A DNA stretch of 64,000 bases. It comes from Ceratopteris richardii. Its lineage: Eukaryota > Streptophyta > Polypodiopsida > Polypodiales > Pteridaceae. Each line of letters begins with the position of its first letter. The stretch's first letter is position 1. Location: positions 95,236,205 to 95,300,204 of the forward strand of contig CM035438.1 in NCBI GenBank assembly GCA_020310875.1, given 5' to 3'. Below are positions 1 through 11,530 of the stretch, piece after piece. The translations under genes and the position numbers were made by a program. The notes beneath the pieces are model-generated. The model saw only the letters and a list, made by a program, of their open reading frames with translations. It was not told the origin of the DNA and made no database searches.

Positions 1-659
1 ACATGTCTAGGTCGTCTGGTCTTGGATCCGCTAGAACAAATCTAGGTTTATCTAGTTTCTGGGTGTGGGATTTAGGTGGTGTATTCTCTTGTACTTCCAA
101 TTCCTTAGGTTTCTTACCATTTTTTACATCCTTCTTGTCCTCCATATTCTTATTTTTCATCCATTTGTTTCTAAGTTTTTCCCTTATGTCCTTCCAACTC
201 CGCGTCTTCTTCCTTTGGGTACTCTCACATAGGTCTTTTGAATCTTCCACTACCTGTATTTTGGGTTCTAGGTTTTTATTCTTTTCTTGTTTAGAGTCTA
301 CTTTCTTTCTCTCTTGTTTTTGGCTTGCACTCATGTGATGGATTTTAATGGTACTGTGTACTCCTTATCACTTCTTGATGATTCAATTACTTCGATCACA
401 TTGATCTGTGTTGTATTATGAGTCTTATTGGGGTTCTTTGGACAATCTCTAAATAGATGTTCCTTTCCATATTCATTGCAATACCCTTCCCAAGTCAGAG
501 GAGGTGGTGGGTTGTATGGCAGAGTGCATTCTCTTATGAAGTGATATCCTCTGCATCTATAGCAGGGTCCTTTTGGCACAGGCGGTCTAACTGGTGGTCT
601 CATGGGAGCTGGTGCTTTAGGTGCGGTGTACATTAGGGTTGCATACTCCGGTCCGTAGT
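1..659 (-). mobile_element. Ty3/gypsy gag fragment (zinc-knuckle region), runs off left edge
   Basis: The minus strand between 331 and 633 encodes a Pro-rich stretch followed by a CCHC knuckle (CYRCRGYHFIREC, near 530-566) and a second knuckle-like motif, then a segment like the one that follows the knuckles in the better copies at 5183-8694 and 36086-39400. The remainder down to base 1 keeps that similarity, including a motif of the type VLADP near the edge. In retroelements this part of Gag binds nucleic acid inside the virus-like particle. The fossil is broken and continues outside the window. A copia LTR abuts it at 660. Confidence 0.8.
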
Positions 660-1655
660 TGTTGGAGATCTCTAAATCTCCAAAGGCTTGATCTGAACTG
701 ATTTAAGAGCACCTCTATATCATTTATAGACCAAACTTTACACAAATATTACCTTAATTTACCAAATCATTCACAATCACTTCTCTGAGTGAAAACTTTT
801 CTTCTGCAAGAAGTTTGCTTTAGAATTTGACTTCATTACCTGTACATTAATTCAAATTTCTTTAATTCGATGATGCACATATCTCCACGCTACCTTTGTG
901 CAATCACATCAACCATTAGACCTTCAAAAGAATTATTAAAACTCTGATTTGATCCTTAAGATCAAAGGTATGTCAAAAACTGTCTTCCTGAACAAGCAAC
1001 TTTAACATAGTCAACTTCTAAGGTTGATTTCTCTTACTAAATGCTTTTAGCCATAGCTTCCTTTCCTTCTAACTTAGATTTTGAATGTTGATTCATAAAA
1101 AACTTTACACTGTGCACTGAGATCCAATCAAAACATTGACACGAAAAAGTGCACGACTTTGAGAAGTCTACCTGCAGACTTTACATATACATGTTCCTAT
1201 TGATCATACACACAACCTGAAAAGAATTTGACCATGAAACTTTGAACATAGCTTGATTAGCTTGTAGATTAGATTTCCTCAAAAGATTTCTTGATCCACA
1301 TGATCAAGCTAAGAGAAATGATAGAAAGACTCGACGCTAACTTCTAAAGATGACTCTCTACACATCTATCTCATAGACATTTTGCTTCTAATGACTCTCA
1401 CACTTATTTCTTTATATTATTGACTTATATACATATGTTTCTAGATTCATCGCGTATCCATTGCATTACTCCTTATCATTCTAATGATCATCTATACTCA
1501 TAGCACAAGAATTTTCATCTATAATGTACATATGTATACAAGCTACATTTATGAGATCTCTTCACTTTCTTCACTAACTTCTTTGGCTTCATTTTGTTTC
1601 TTGACTTGCTTTAAGTTCTTCATAATCATCAATTTGGGATCTCTTTGTTCCAACA
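660..1655 (-). repeat. Copia LTR (3' LTR of copia element 1)
   Basis: Read on the minus strand the block starts TGTTGG at 1655 and ends CCAACA at 660, the standard terminal inverted motif, and is 996 bp long. Immediately upstream of its start (1656-1668) is a purine-rich tract of the form GAGGGGGAGC, the expected polypurine tract, and beyond that the RNase H end of a copia pol. A short copy of the first ~56 bp of this LTR recurs at 21718-21773 on the plus strand. It supplies promoter and polyadenylation signals in a live element; here it is a fossil. Confidence 0.85.
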
Positions 1656-2790
1656 GCTCCCCCTCAATCACCAACTATGATTATACCATTCTTCTTTATT
1701 CTTGCTCTCTCTTTAAACTTCTGTAGCTTAGGTCCATCTAAGCTTTTTGTCAACATATCTGCAACTTGCTCTTTTGTTGATTTATACAAGACTTCAATCT
1801 CTTTGTTAAGTACCTTTTCTCTCAGGAAATGATATTGAATCTCTATGTGTTTAGTCCTAGCATGAAAAACAGGATTAGCTGCCAAATATAATGAACTCAT
1901 GTTGTCTCCAAAAATAATTGGAGTACTCTGATGAGTTCCAAAACTTCTTTTGCAGCCTCTACCATTTCTTTATACTCAGCTTTTGTGGATGACAAAGCAA
2001 CTGTATGTTGCTTCTTTGAGCACCAAGAAACTAACTTATCTCCAATATAACAGAGATAACCATGAGTAGACCTTCTATCATCTGAATTACCTACCCAATC
2101 TACATAACTAAATACTTTGATTCTTGTGTCAGAAGTAAAACCATAATTTTTAAACCTTCACTCAGAGTTCCCTTGATATATCTAAGTACCCTTTGAGATG
2201 CAATCTAATGAGTTTTCTTTGGACAATGCATAAATTGTGATAAGACACCCACTGCATATGATATGTTTGGTCTTTTCAAAGTACCATAGATCAAACTACC
2301 TACCAAAATCTGATATTTCTTCATGTCATTAAATTCTTCTCCTCCATATGTGTTCAATTTATGATTTACCTCCAATGGTGTGTTTGAAGGCTTGCAATCT
2401 TCCATGTTGAATTTGACCAAGAGATTCTTCAAGTATCTCTCTTGTGTAACATATATACCATGTTGAGTGTACACTATCTGCATCCTTAAGAAATAAGATA
2501 AGTTTCCCAAATCATTTATCTTAAACTCCTTCTCTATTTGCTTCTTAAGCTCCTTGATTCCTTGAGCATCTGTACCTGTGACAATAATATCATCAACATA
2601 ATACACATGTATATATATCCATCTTCACTTGCCTTCACTAGCAAGCTACTATCTGCTTTTGAAGCTTGATATCCACATTCATTCAAGAACTTAACGAGCC
2701 TGTAATTCCATGCCCTTGGGGCCGACTTCAAGCCATACAAAGCTCTCTTGAGCTTACACACATAATCTGATCCAATTGAATCCATGAAAC
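1656..2790 (-). mobile_element. Copia element 1, 3' pol part (RT to RNase H)
   Basis: On the minus strand the segment encodes, in order, a copia RT core (KRALYGLKSAPRAW near 2705-2750, then the catalytic YYVDDIIVTG near 2575-2606), the region leading to SQFMH, and an RNase H tail (ANPVFHARTKHIE near 1845-1885). This is the reverse transcriptase/RNase H half of a Ty1/copia polyprotein. The segment stops exactly where a gypsy LTR begins at 2791, and the related INT-RT part lies at 25421-26760 in the opposite orientation. Broken, with several breaks. Confidence 0.85.
2786..2790. other. Target-site duplication (GAAAC) of the gypsy insertion
   Basis: The five bases GAAAC lie directly outside the gypsy LTR that starts at 2791. 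Their reverse complement GTTTC lies directly outside the matching LTR at 26756-26760. A 5 bp duplication is the normal integrase footprint for this group; finding it in inverted form supports one insertion later split by an inversion. Confidence 0.65.
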
Positions 2791-3361
2791 TGTTGGCAGA
2801 TGAAGCAAGTACGAGCATACATGCAGATCTAGCACTAAGGCAACCCATTAAATTTTTCCAAACCTTACACCATGTTAAAAGTGATTCTCATCACTAAAAA
2901 CCCTTGTAAATATTGTTTCACCTTTTTGTAGCTCCATTTTGTACAAGCCGAGGAGTCCTCGAGCTTGGGGAGCCTTAGAAGTAGTTGCGTGCCAATTTTC
3001 ATAATTTTTAAATCTCGTTTGAGTCCTCAAATAAGCCCTGGAACCTAATTTTTAAGTAGGCCGGACACTAGGTCTAGACAGGGCCAAAGCTAGTCAAAAA
3101 CTATAAATAGAGCTAGAGAGCTCATTTTTGGGGTAGCTTCTTGTAGTTTTGAGCTTGTATGAGAACTTTGTTGCAATAGAAGTGATTCCATTGTCTTACT
3201 CTCTTTGTTCTTGTTGTGTGTGCGCATGTGTGTGTATGTGTGTGCATGTTAGTGTGCTTCGCACTCACACATTTGTGCCTTCACTTGCTCGAGGTCTTCA
3301 TACCATCCTCATGTCTTCCTGGATTGACATTAAAGGAGGTGCTACTCATCACTGAGCTACA
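2791..3361 (+). repeat. Gypsy 5' LTR (copy A)
   Basis: A 571 bp block from TGTTGGCAGA to GAGCTACA, followed after a few bases by a primer-binding site, so it is a 5' LTR. A TATA-like box (TATAAATA, 3102-3109) marks a likely core promoter, and a TG/CA-rich run lies at about 3214-3250. Its reverse complement at 26761-27330 differs by about 14 positions as counted by eye (roughly 2.4%), which makes the pair fairly young. Confidence 0.9.
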
Positions 3362-3369
3362 CCAAATTT

Positions 3370-3387
3370 TGGCACCGTTGCCGGGGA
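3370..3387 (+). other. Primer-binding site, tRNA-Asp type
   Basis: TGGCACCGTTGCCGGGGA lies 8 bp after the LTR end and matches the complement of the 3' end of plant tRNA-Asp(GTC) with one difference. Reverse transcription of such elements starts from a tRNA paired here. Asp priming is known for Athila-like plant gypsy elements. Confidence 0.85.
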
Positions 3388-5182
3388 TTCGAGCTTTGAG
3401 GATGAGCGTGTGATGGTAAGACGTAGAGAGGATGCGTTGGAATGGTAAGTAGTAGATAAATTTCTGATTTTTCTCCATCTCCATCTCCATCTTCATCTCC
3501 ACCTTCATCTCCTTCTCCACCTTATATTCTCATTTCCAAACCATTTCCTCATTTGCTTTGTGCGAGTTTGAGAGAGAGCGAGTGTGTGTTCTTGCTTGTG
3601 TGTGTTTTTTTGCATGTTTCTTGCAGGTTGCAACTCCATCATCATCTCCAGCAAGCTCAGCAGGTACGGATTTTGTCTGTGCAAGCCCCGAGGCGTCGAG
3701 CTCGAGCTATCGCGACACTCTGAAAACTTCACCCGATCACGATTCTGAGTGCACCACGACACTGTGCAGGCCTAGAGCTCCTAGGATCACTAGATAGAAC
3801 AGCAAAATTCACCATAACCCGACCTATCGCGACACCTCGAAGTATCACGATACCCACGACTTATCGCAACACCTCGAAGTATCGCGATACCCACGACTTA
3901 TCGCAACACCTCGAAGTATCGCGACACACCGACCCCACCTATCGTGACACCTCGGAGTATCGCGACACACCGACCCCACCTATCGCAACACCTTGAAGTA
4001 TCGCGACACTCCCGACCTATCGGGACACCTCGGAGTATCGCGACACTCCCAAGTATCGCGACACTCCGACCTATCGCGACACCCCGACCTATCGCGACAC
4101 CCCGACCTATCGCGACACCTCGACCTATCACGACACTCCCAAGTATCGCGACACCTCGACCTATCGCGACACTCCCAAGTATCGCGACACCCCGACCTAT
4201 CGTGACACCTCAACCTATCGCGACACTTCCACCTATCACGACACACCGACCCGACCTATCGCAATACACGGCCTTAACGCATGAAAATTTTAGAGTGAAT
4301 TTTTGAGTGAATTGAGGTATATTTGGGCTTAATTTTAGACACATTGGGATAACATTAGAGCCTTAGGAGTGGGCAAAAGACCTAGAAACTAGAGAGGGAT
4401 CTCCTGAACCCTGAGAGCCTGTTTTGACCCCTAAGTGCTTGATTGGTCATAACTTCACCATACGAACTCTGATTGATGAGATTTTGGTCTCGTTGGAAAG
4501 CTTGTTGAGAATCCTACGTGGACTTTGACTGGTTTTTGTAAGAATCATACGTGGAGTTTTAGAACATGTATTTTTAAGTTGACCATTAGGTGGAACTAGG
4601 TGGTCATAAGATTTTGGGGGATCAGTGAGTTACTTCGCGTGCACTCAAGGTATTCCAAGGCAGGCTAGCAAGGGTGAGTACCAAGCTTGGGAGAAGGCTT
4701 CCTGGGCTGGTGTAGAAGTCTGAGCAACCACAGTATTGAGGTTGGGAGTTCTCTCAACCCTCCTTTGTCAATTCCTAGCCTAGGCTAAGTACGACTTAGG
4801 TGTGGTAATTAATTAGGTCAGCGTCAGGCACAAAATAAGTCTAAGAGAACTAATCAACCAAGTGCAAGCATTAAGTAGGACTTAAGTGCGAAAACCCTAA
4901 GGAAAAAAAGTAAACTTGAATCGATCAATTATCAAGTGCGAAATTCACTTAAGTATTCCGGACGTCGAGATATCAGACAAGTTCATAAACATAATAATCA
5001 ACTAAAAAGAACAAAGTGATTGGTGCAAAATAACCTGCAACGAGAGTGTACTTGGGACCAAAGGGGGTAGATAAACCAGGCATATGAACCTTAGGTCAGG
5101 CAGACACTTAGGCCGAGACAGACAAAGCCTCAGATCTTCTGAAGATAGTGTCAATCACACTGCTAGGTCTTGGGCCTAGCAG
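3388..5182 (+). other. Long untranslated leader of gypsy copy A
   Basis: About 1.8 kb between primer site and gag with no convincing gene. It contains a pyrimidine-rich CTCCATCT-type tract near 3474-3520 and the TCGCGACAC minisatellite described separately. The open frames that cross the minisatellite are periodic by-products of the repeat. Long leaders are common in large plant gypsy elements. Confidence 0.6.
3820..4265 (+). repeat. TATCGCGACAC minisatellite in the gypsy leader
   Basis: About 450 bp of degenerate 17-20 bp units built on the core TATCGCGACAC, alternating spacers such as CTCGAAG, CCCGACC and TCCCAAG. An isolated unit occurs earlier near 3707. The array is far richer in CpG than its surroundings. 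It reads open in several frames on both strands because the unit contains no in-frame stop, so these frames are not taken as genes. Confidence 0.9.
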
Positions 5183-8100
5183 TTGAGTGATTACCCATAC
5201 ACTCCACAATCAGAAACAAGTGATTCTGAAATGTCCTATCACATGGAGAGACTAGTAGGTAGTTCAGGGGTGGCTTATCTAGAAAAGCCAGAGGGACCTT
5301 ACAAGACTCAATTGGAATACATCAAGACTAATCGTCTAGGTGCTTGCATCTACGAAGACGGACTGAGAAGATCTGTGGTCCAGATTAAGAACCCCGATCA
5401 ACCCCATGGACTAGAACACCCGGTAGTCAAGTTTGAGAATGGAGCATACCTAGATAAAGAGGGGACTATATATGTAGTCACCACTCTTCCTGATAGAACT
5501 GATGAGTTTGGAAATGTGATTGCGAAGACGGACATGGGTGATATAGAGCAAGGGAATTTAGAGAGAGAGCCAAGAACTCCCCGTGGTAAATCTGTCTTGA
5601 CCAGAATCATGACTCCAGAGTGGATTCCACAGGATAATAAAAGCATAGATTTGCTTTTAAACCAAGAAACCGATGAGGCCTTTTGGAGATATAAACCTGC
5701 TCACCCTCAAGAAGTGAGTGCTCTCACAATCTATGAGTTTAAAGACCCTGACAGCCCAGGCAAAGTAACATACCTAGACAATACATCGGAGAGAATCTTC
5801 ATGGTCACCGAGCATGGCAGACATGCCTACACATGGAAGGGTGAATTTGTTTTTCCCCAACCACGGTCTAATGTGTCCTATGGTCACCAAGGAGCCGGGA
5901 CCTCCCAGGCTCATGGAGCTCAAGGAGATAGAAGTAGACATAGACCTGAAGTAAGCTTTGCTAACCCCCAGGGAAGAGAAAGAAGGAGAACGGGGATGGA
6001 TAGAGAAGAAACCGAGAGATTTAGAGACCCAAGGAACCAAAGAAATGCTGATGATTTTACTTTTCCAAGGCCGAGAGAACACACTAGGACTCTGAGGCCA
6101 ACTCAACTGCTGAAGTCCATGAAGAATTACTTCGATGGCACTGGAGACCCTTATGACCATGTGGCAAAATTTAGGCAAGTCTTGAAAGCTGAACAGGTAG
6201 AGGATCTATTCACACAATATAATGCTTTTGGTCTAACCCTTAGGAACACTGCCCTTACGTGATTTCAACCACTGAACGAGAGGCATTTCAGAAACATAGA
6301 CCAACTCCTAGAAGCATTTATCATTGAGTTTTCCAAGAGTGGTATAAGGCACAACACTTCCTCACTAATTCATAGCTTCAAGCAAACACCTCAAGAGACG
6401 GTCAGACTAGCAGGAAGACGGTTTAGGCAATACCTAGAGAGGTGCCCGATGCCTGAGTTACCCACACAAGCCAAGCAAGTGGCTTTGTTCTTAGATGGCT
6501 TGTTGAGCACCAAGCTTAGGTCATATGTGTATTTAAAGGACCCGAGAACTATAGAAGAATGTGTGCGCATGTGCATAGACATTGAGGATAATCTAGGCGA
6601 GGAGTTAGAGCTATCAAAAATCTATAAGGATTCGGATAGCTCTAGTAGTCTCACATCTGGTCAGTCCACATCCATTGAGGAACTTGCCAAGAAGGCAGCT
6701 CAAAAACTAGGTGTCTCTAGCAAACAAATTCCAAGATTTGCCCCAGTTAAGCGGTGCTACACTTGTGGAGGTGACCATATGGCAAATGTATGTCCCATTA
6801 TGGCCCAACCCCAGGTGAATCCTAGTAGCCAGTACTGCACCATAGAGTGAAGGTACACCAACCACACTGCACACGACTGCCCATATAGCAAACAAACTGT
6901 TAGGCAAAATTACCCTCATCCATATCAACAACAGGGTAGATACTAGAATCAGTACCCTCCACAACAATACAACAGACCACAGCAACCTTATCAGCCACCT
7001 TATCAAGGGCAGTAGAGACCTCAACCAGACCTACTGCAGCAACCCCCTGCTCCAACCAATGTGATCCCAGTGAAATATGCATCTGCTGAAGAAAATCCGA
7101 ACAGTGCCATAGTTCCAGTCACCCCAATGTTATCAGACAGTGATCCAAGTGACCATAGTTTTGACTCCACACATATTGATAGCCCACAGGCTTACTACAT
7201 GCAGTCACCCGAGCATAACGAGTCATACTATTATGAGGATCCAAGTGAAAATAGTGGGGAGCTTGAGTATGCTAATGTCATGTACACAAACCCCAACTCT
7301 AGACCTCAACCTAGGCAGGTACGACCCCCATTCCCTAGAGGACCATGCTTCAGATGTCAGGGAGATCACCTTATACGTGATTGTCCACTGCCTGCCTACA
7401 ACCCCAACCAGTGACAATTCAGGGTTTCTGTCAAGACTGCGGAAAAGAGCATCTCCTACGAGATTTCCCAAAGAACCCTAATAACATGCCTAAAATCACT
7501 CCTATCAACGTCATTGGGTTAGTGGTAGACTCTACGGGAAGTATAACTGCCACAGCCCCAGTGCATGTGGTCACTAGAGCCCAAGCCTTGTAGCAAACTC
7601 AAGGAGTAGGGCAGGAAAAGAGTGTTGAGGTTAGTGAGACAGAGAGTATAACCAAGAAAAGGACAAGAGCATGGAGAGATAGCCGGGAGAGAATGAAAAG
7701 ACAATGGTCACAGAAAATGAGTGAACTTGAAGCAAGCTTGAGAGAAACCAAAGCAAAGATAAGTGAACTCGCATCCCAAAACCACTCTCACACCACCCAT
7801 CCACCACCTTTCCCTTTACCCGCCAATCCATCTTCTTCCATTCCCCAACCTTTCAATACACCACCCTTGACCCACCCACCACCCAGAGTAGGATCAGTCC
7901 TAGCCGATCCCACTCCTGAAGATCTAGATATGATGGTTAAAGCATATCAGGCCAGAATTCAAGAAGGGCCAAATGTGGCGGATCATGACAAGTGCTACCC
8001 TAGAGCTGACCTAGAGATAGAGAGAACCAAGCTGTGTGCAAAAATGGTCGCATTGGCTCAGACAATGTTTGAAGCGAGTCGCCTTTTCAACCACTCAGGC

Positions 8101-8694
8101 TCAGCTAAGACACAATTGCACTTGGATGGACTCCTAGAGAAGTTAGAGAGCATAATTGCAAGATCTGCCAAGGAAGAAAAAAATCGAGAAAGAGATGAGG
8201 CAAGCAAAAACATAAGCCATCCCCCACAGGAAGCTTATGTGCCTAATTCCACTGAACCAGACACCTCCTCTTCTATGAATAGGTTCACTCCAGAATTCCT
8301 ACGAGAGATTCAAGAAGACAAATGGGCTAATGAAAGTGAAGCCCCTCCTCCCATTGAACTCGTGGATGACGCACATGATCAGTTCCCACAGGACATCCCT
8401 TCTATTTATGAAGAACAGGAAAGTGTCCACTCTCATGAGAGGTTAGACTTTGAGTCTAATTCCTTGCAAGAGTTACCACATTTCACAGGCCCATGGGAAA
8501 CCAAGTCTACTTGCTTGAGAGCACCCACAGTCATGATAAGAAATGAAGATTCAATCATACCTAGGAATACAGAGGTAATAAAGAACACTAAGGTGCAGTG
8601 CAATCTCACTTTAGAAGAGCTACTCAAAGTTAAGCCAGAAGTGTGGAAACACATAGCCAAGCAAGTGCCAGAAATAGTGAAATCGCGTTCCTAG
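5183..8694 (+). pseudogene. Gypsy gag region (copy A)
   Basis: Unusually long gag of over a thousand codons. Seen in order: an N-terminal domain with the motif LEYIKTNRLGACIYEDG (also in the copy at 36086), a charged linker, a retrotrans_gag-like capsid segment (YFDGTGDPYDHVAKFR near 6130-6180), two knuckle-type motifs (CYTCGGDHMANVCP near 6754-6795 and another near 6832-6885), a Tyr/Pro/Gln-rich spacer, a second knuckle pair (CFRCQGDHLIRDCP near 7346-7387 and CQDCGKEH near 7429-7470), a short basic coiled-coil-like segment near 7690-7780, and a C-terminal conserved block containing ERLDFESNSLQELPHF. In a live element it would form the particle and bind RNA. Broken fossil. Confidence 0.8.
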
Positions 8695-8712
8695 GTAGGA
8701 TCTCATAGAACA

Positions 8713-9042
8713 ATGCCTGAAATACCATTGGATAAGATAGGAGACATGAGTGAAGGAGAAGAAGGAAATACATATCTCCCAGTTACCCATCAAGGATACA
8801 CAACCAAGGCAATTTTGGACTCAGGTGCAGGAGTTGCAATTGCTACAACTTCCCTCTGGAAGCGTTGGGGCAAGCCAGCACTCCGACCGACGAGAATGAA
8901 ATTGCAGATGGCCGATGGCCATATTGAGAGGCCCTTGGGATTGCTAGAAGGCATAACTCTCACTACATGTGGTGTCGAGTTCGAGCATACATTTGTTATA
9001 TGTGATTTTAGCAAAAATCATGCATATGAAATGATCTTGTGA
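8713..9042 (+). pseudogene. Gypsy retropepsin (protease) domain, copy A
   Basis: Carries the aspartic protease motif ILDSGAG at about 8812-8832 with hydrophobic flanks and downstream strands (LGLLEGITL) as in retropepsins. It would cut the Gag-Pol polyprotein. It lies between gag and RT, the normal gypsy position. The same domain is present at about 39540-39840 in copy D. This is distinct from the second protease-like domain seen downstream of integrase at 32386-32931. Confidence 0.8.
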
Positions 9043-9051
9043 AGACCATTT

Positions 9052-9993
9052 ATGCGACAATTCCAAGTGGTACAGGACTGGGGAACCAACTCCTTGTACC
9101 TGCAACACTTAGGTGTTACGACCAAAGTGAATCTCAAAGATTACTCTCATAGAGATGTCCCTCCTATCCAATGGAATCCCATCCATAGAGCCAAAGATGA
9201 TACGGAATATGTGCATTCCATAGGATCAGGATCCTCATGGATGCATGAAGACACCCACTTATGGATGTGCAAAGTGGTAGTAGAAGAAGAGAAAAGAGAA
9301 AAAGCCAGAGAGGTAGGTGCAAAAGAAACACATAGATCAATTCAAGACCCAGCCTATGCACCTGTAGTCTTTCCTGACGAGGAATTTGAACCCCACGGCT
9401 GGGCAGAGATCCTAGCAACAATGGATGTAGCCATCAATGAAGAACAATGGACACCTCACTGTGATGAAGATGGCTATGACATTTCAGTCTTCTCCATAGA
9501 GCCAGTCATGGGAGAGGCAGTGTTAGAAGAGTGTGAACCTAGCCCTGATGCATTTGAGGATGCAAGTGACTCCGATCTAGAGTCAATCATTATGGACCCA
9601 CCCTTTGCATCAGATGAAGAATACTTCTATGAAGTAGAATTTCAACCCCAGAGGCATGGAGAGCTTACAAATGATGTAAGGCTAGCCACACATGTGACCC
9701 TGAAGGAGGAAGGAAAGAAAAGAAAGAAGAGAGAAGTCACACCAGAAGAGGAAGAATCTTTGTTTGAGGTTCCGGAAAATTTTAAGAAGTATGAGATAGA
9801 TGACAGGAGAGTCATGATCAGAATGCCTAAACGAGAGGCGCAATCAGGGGAGGCCTATGATAACAAAGAAACCACCAAGAAAATTGTGGTAGCTGTGGAA
9901 GAAGGAGAGGAGAGATGCACGTACATAGGCCATGACCTGACGGAAGATGAAGGGCATGAATTGATGTATTCGCTTGGAGCTACAAGGATCTGA
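9052..9993 (+). pseudogene. Acidic conserved linker between protease and RT
   Basis: About 310 codons, highly acidic, with a conserved core FPDEEFEPHGWAEILATMD (near 9370-9425) and EEQWTPHCDEDGYDI. The same core appears at 40170-40290 (copy D) and on the minus strand at about 10330-10450 (copy B). I do not recognise the family. Its conservation across three copies while the rest decays suggests it was part of the functional polyprotein, perhaps an RT-proximal connection domain; that is inference. Confidence 0.6.
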
Positions 9994-10031
9994 AGGGTGT
10001 TGACCCAGACATATGCTCACACACAATCCCC

Positions 10032-10187
10032 ATGACCTCAGATGCCAGACCCTCTAAGCAGAAGCCCTACACATACAATGACAACTACACCGCCAAGATT
10101 AAAGAGGAGATAGACCGCTTGGTGGAAGCCGGGTTTATCTATGAAATTGAGCACATTGAATGGGTATCCCCCATTGTAGTGAGAAAG
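10032..10187 (+). pseudogene. Start of gypsy reverse transcriptase (copy A)
   Basis: Encodes the RT entry region (KIKEEIDRLVEAGFIYEIE and VSPIVV), matching copy D near 40900-41000. The similarity ends at the junction with the opposite-strand fragment B at about 10187, one of the two candidate inversion breakpoints. Confidence 0.75.
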
Positions 10188-10189
10188 AT

Positions 10190-11530
10190 CCTGATAACAC
10201 TATCAAGTACAATTATTATTGTAAAGGCTCACAAAATGGATCCATTAAAATGGATTCTAGATACTCCTTCTTCTCTTCTTCATCACATGTGTCTAGTACC
10301 ACACTCTTCAATTTTGGGTTCACACATGAATACTAAGATATCATACCCATCCTCATCACAATGAGGGATTCACAACTATGCCCATTGTTGCTAAGATTTT
10401 AGCCCAACCATGGGGCTCAAACTCTTTCTTGTGAAGATATTAGGTGCATAGGCTGGGTCTTGAAGTGATCTCATTTCCTGATGCTCCTATGTCTCTAGTT
10501 TCTAATCTTTTCTCCTCTTCTTTTGCAAGCTTACAGATCCATATATGGGCATACTCATGCATCCATGAAGGGTTTGATCCTATGGAGTGCATTGGCTATG
10601 CATCTTCTTGTGTCTTATGGATGGACTCCCACTGCAAAGTTGATACGTCTCTATGAGTGTAGTCCTTGAGGTTAACCTTACTAGTTACCCCTAGATACTA
10701 TAAGTACAATGAATTGGTTCTTCAATCTTTCATTATTTTCAATTTCCTCATAAAGAATCTACCCAAGATCATTTCTTACACATGATTCATTCCAAAATAG
10801 AATATAGCAAAGGTATGTTCAAACTCTACACCATGAATCATGAGAGTGATTCCTTCTAACAATCGTAGTGGTTTCTCTATATATCCATCTACTATCTATA
10901 TCCTCATCCACGTAGGTCTTAAAGTTGGTTTGCCCCAACCTTTCCATAAGTAGTGGTAATGGAAAATCGTCCTCTTGAATCTAGGATTGCATTGGTCGTA
11001 TATCCTTGATAGGTGATTGGAAGGTAGGTGATTGGAAGATAGGTGATTGGAGGATAGGTGGTTCCTTCTTCTTCTTCTTCTTCACGTATATATCCTATCT
11101 TGTATATGGGTACCTCAAGGAATTTTCAATTGGATTCTATGTGTGAGTGGAAACTAGCAAAGTTTCCACTTGGTTTTGTACATGTTTCCACAACTCTAGC
11201 TTAACCTTTAGCAACTCTTTTGAAGTGAGATGACATTGCAATTTAGTGTTCTTTACAAATTTCGTGTTCCTAGGCATGACTAACTCTTTGTTTCTTATCA
11301 TTACCATAGGAGCTCTCATATGAATAGACTGTGATTCCCATGGACCTGTGAAATGTGGAAATTCTTGTAAGGAATTGGATTCAAAGTCTAGTCTCTCCTT
11401 TGATTGCACATCTTCTTACTCTCCATGTATAGAGGGGATGCCCAAGGGAAATTGATCGTGAAGATACCCATTGATCTTGTTTTAGGGATAGGTGGGGGCA
11501 GCAATTTGAATGGCAATATGAGATGAGTTA
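10190..11530 (-). mobile_element. Gypsy gag-protease-linker fragment (copy B)
   Basis: The minus strand shows the C-terminal gag block (ERLDFESNSLQEFPHF near 11340-11400) and, further along, the linker core with GWA.ILATM near 10370-10440 and the CDEDGYDI motif near 10330. Order and spacing follow copies A and D, with internal losses. Old, heavily broken fossil of the same family, in the opposite orientation to copy A and abutting it. Confidence 0.75.

Larger units (their letters stand above)
2791..10187 (+). mobile_element. Non-chromoviral Ty3/gypsy element, 5' portion (copy A)
   Basis: Parts in order: 5' LTR 2791-3361, tRNA-Asp-type primer site, ~1.8 kb leader with a minisatellite, gag 5183-8694, protease 8713-9042, an acidic linker 9052-9993, and the first part of RT (10032-10187). 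The primer-site type and the large 3' coding region seen in sister pieces point to the Athila/Tat side of plant gypsy elements rather than the chromoviruses, though the exact clade is an inference. The piece ends at 10187 against an opposite-strand relative. It is a broken fossil with several breaks. It sits inside copia element 1. Confidence 0.85.

Noticed and set aside
3370-3390. tRNA gene (Asp)
   Set aside because: Only the ~18 bases complementary to a tRNA 3' end are present, positioned as a primer-binding site; no cloverleaf follows.
3820-4265. CRISPR-like regular repeats
   Set aside because: Units are contiguous and degenerate with no unique spacers of constant length, and the setting is a plant retroelement leader.
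3898-4306. Overlapping open frames on both strands giving Arg/Asp/Ser-rich repeat peptides
   Set aside because: They follow a short DNA tandem repeat that lacks stops in several frames; no start context, domain or conservation supports a gene.
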